The notes beneath the pieces were generated by a model. That model saw nothing but the letters and a program-made list of their open reading frames with translations, made no database searches and was not told the DNA's origin. A stretch of 64,000 nucleotides of DNA, from positions 6,839,344 through 6,903,343 of the forward strand of contig CM041298.1 of the NCBI GenBank assembly GCA_023052935.1, in the 5' to 3' direction. Source of the stretch: Piezodorus guildinii (Eukaryota; Arthropoda; Insecta; Hemiptera; Pentatomidae). Shown here in pieces: positions 62,765 to 64,000 of this stretch. A program made the position numbers and the translations under genes. Position 1 is the first letter of the stretch. The number at the start of each line of letters is the position of its first letter.

Positions 62765-64000
62765 TATGGTGCACGCAACACACTCAAACTGCAAACACTC
62801 GACTGTTAAGATTAATTTAAAAACTGTTAACTATACTTCAATTTAAAAATCCGGTGCGGGCAACACACGACTTTCACTCACCTCCATTTTCAAATACAGT
62901 TAGAAATATAAAATTAGTGAAACTATCAAAGAATTAATTAAATTGAATTTATATAGAAACATGTGTTTTATTCTATCTATTATATTATTATCTAAAATAA
63001 TCAGTTACTTTTATCTTCTTTTCATCACTCTCTATTAACTTTAATCAAAATCATCGAAAACGTTTTCGAGAAAATCGAAAAAAGTTGGAAAATGCTTGGT
63101 ATAAAGTGGCTCTTCTGGTAAGCTCATTTTGATGAAAAAGGTTTTGTAACGCCTCGGAGGGTATATTTGTCTTAAATATGAAATTTCAGTTTCATAGGTC
63201 ATACCGTTTTCTATTATAATCTACCCAACTTTCATATTTAGCGGCTATTTATCAATGCTGTCAAGATGATCTGCTTAATTTTCTGAACTCTACAAAATTA
63301 AAGGTACTTCTGGGGAAGAAAGCATAAAAAAAAATCGGCATTTAAGACCTGTCAGACTGTTTATGAGCCATGGATCTTCTGGTTAGCTGATTTTTATGAA
63401 AAAGTTACTGTGACATCTCGACGTATGGTTGTCTTAAATATGATATTTCAGTGTTTAAACAACACAAAAATTATATTTTATAACCTGTACCACTACAACC
63501 CATGAAGGGTCTTGGGCTCAGTACATATAGAGATTCGTACTGTTTCTAGGCCAACGGCAGTGCAATGAGGTGATTAGGCCTTAATCACGCTCAGCCGCCA
63601 GGTTTTTTCCCTATTAATCTGGGTACCCACTTTATAGAGGCTAGGTCTGCCTCAGGAGGGTCTCCATACCCTAGGGTCGCCCCCCGGCTGAATTAACAGA
63701 ATAAATAATATTCTGCCATAGCCGGGATTCGAACCCAGGACCCGGAGCACAGCAGACTAGTGCTCTATCCACTAGACCACGCCGCTCCCGCTATATTTTA
63801 TAACACATAATAAAATATTTTTGAACTTTTCTCATTTCTTTGTTTATCAAATTCGCTTAACTTGCATACTCACCTGTTATTCATCAATGCTAACAAGATG
63901 AAGTGCCTTGTTTTTTTTAAGTCCACTAAAGCAAAGGTATTTTAGAGGACATTTTTTTTAAAACATCAGCATTTAAGCTTTGTCAGACTATTTCAATTAG
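62765..64000 (+). mobile_element. HINE fragments, split by SINE2
   Basis: Left ends at ~62767 (ATGGTGCACGCAACACAC) and 62852 (TCCGGTGCGGGCAACACACG). Interior and right-half blocks follow to 63471, then after SINE2 an interior block (63825-64000, GCTAACAAGATGAAG, TTTGTCAGACTATTTCAATT) runs off the window. At least three partial copies. Confidence 0.65.
63485..63791 (-). mobile_element. SINE2 copy, complete, with target duplication
   Basis: 307 bp flanked by TATATTTTATAAC at 63472-63484 and 63792-63804. The minus strand begins GCGGGAGCGGCGTGG, with A box TGGTCTAGTGGATAG and B box GGTTCGAATCC, then a body ending ATGGGTTGTAGTGGTACAGG. tRNA-derived, RNA polymerase III type promoter. It is intact enough to serve as the family reference. 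Confidence 0.95.

Noticed and set aside
1..64000. CRISPR arrays, operons, prophage or bacterial insertion sequences
   Set aside because: No regularly spaced short repeats, ribosome-binding-site-led genes or prokaryotic proteins. The content is eukaryotic retroelements and introns-like DNA.

Overview
This is about 64 kb of AT-rich eukaryotic, almost certainly arthropod and probably insect, nuclear DNA. The mix of elements points that way: an RTE-like LINE with ATT tails, Jockey-type and I-like LINEs, deleted mariners, tRNA-derived SINEs, small TIR elements and a large Helitron-like non-autonomous family. There are no operons or phage features and no complete host gene. The species cannot be named from the sequence. 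The only host-gene signal I would defend is a possible first exon near 15.8-16.08 kb: a GC-richer leader, a short hydrophobic N-terminus and a good splice donor, followed by about 2 kb of non-repetitive intron-like sequence.

The commonest element is a family called HINE here (about 30 pieces; complete copies about 0.86-0.92 kb, for example 395-1316, 7953-8844, 11226-12088, 56805-57663, 61382-62268). One end starts TCTGGTGCGGGCAACACA followed by ACTTTCACTTAC. The other end carries the reverse complement GTAAGTGAAAGT overlapping a hairpin CTTACTATATATAGTAAG. Copies sit in T-runs. This matches Helentron-associated interspersed elements. Most copies hold a GT microsatellite at the same internal place, and copies are nested in each other.

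Layout. 0-4.6 kb: HINE copies and a deleted mariner. 4.9-6.0 kb: SINE1 split by an RTE-like LINE. 6.5-10.5 kb: I-like and Jockey LINE remnants, and a ~130-bp tandem array split by a LINE. 10.5-15.6 kb: nested HINE copies, one holding a hammerhead-like element. 15.7-18.1 kb: candidate exon and intron. 18.9-32 kb: SINE1, HINE, RTE, Jockey and a second mariner. 32-38 kb: HINE, SINE1, an unexplained GC-richer tandem block and a third mariner. 39-43 kb: HINE, TA/GA arrays and a cluster of hammerhead-like motifs with a LINE inserted. 43-46 kb: SINE2 and Jockey. 46.2-48.5 kb: large inverted duplication. 50-52.7 kb: Jockey remnants, one split by a second RTE-like LINE. 53.2-54.5 kb: RTE inserted into the tip of a small TIR element. 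54.5-60.7 kb: SINE1, HINE, a hAT-type MITE and a hammerhead-bearing element with inverted arms. 60.9-64 kb: nested HINE and SINE2.

These parts do not form a pathway. They record successive insertions, several with exact target-site duplications that give relative ages. The most unusual content is a set of hammerhead-like RNA motifs (CTGATGA, helix II, GAAAC, GTC/GTT), as known in Penelope-like elements and retrozymes. They occur in at least three arrangements: single, inside a 32-bp hairpin, and as an inverted pair within an insertion flanked by a 16-bp duplication. Coding content is essentially all decayed transposon protein: RT, RNase H and mariner transposase.
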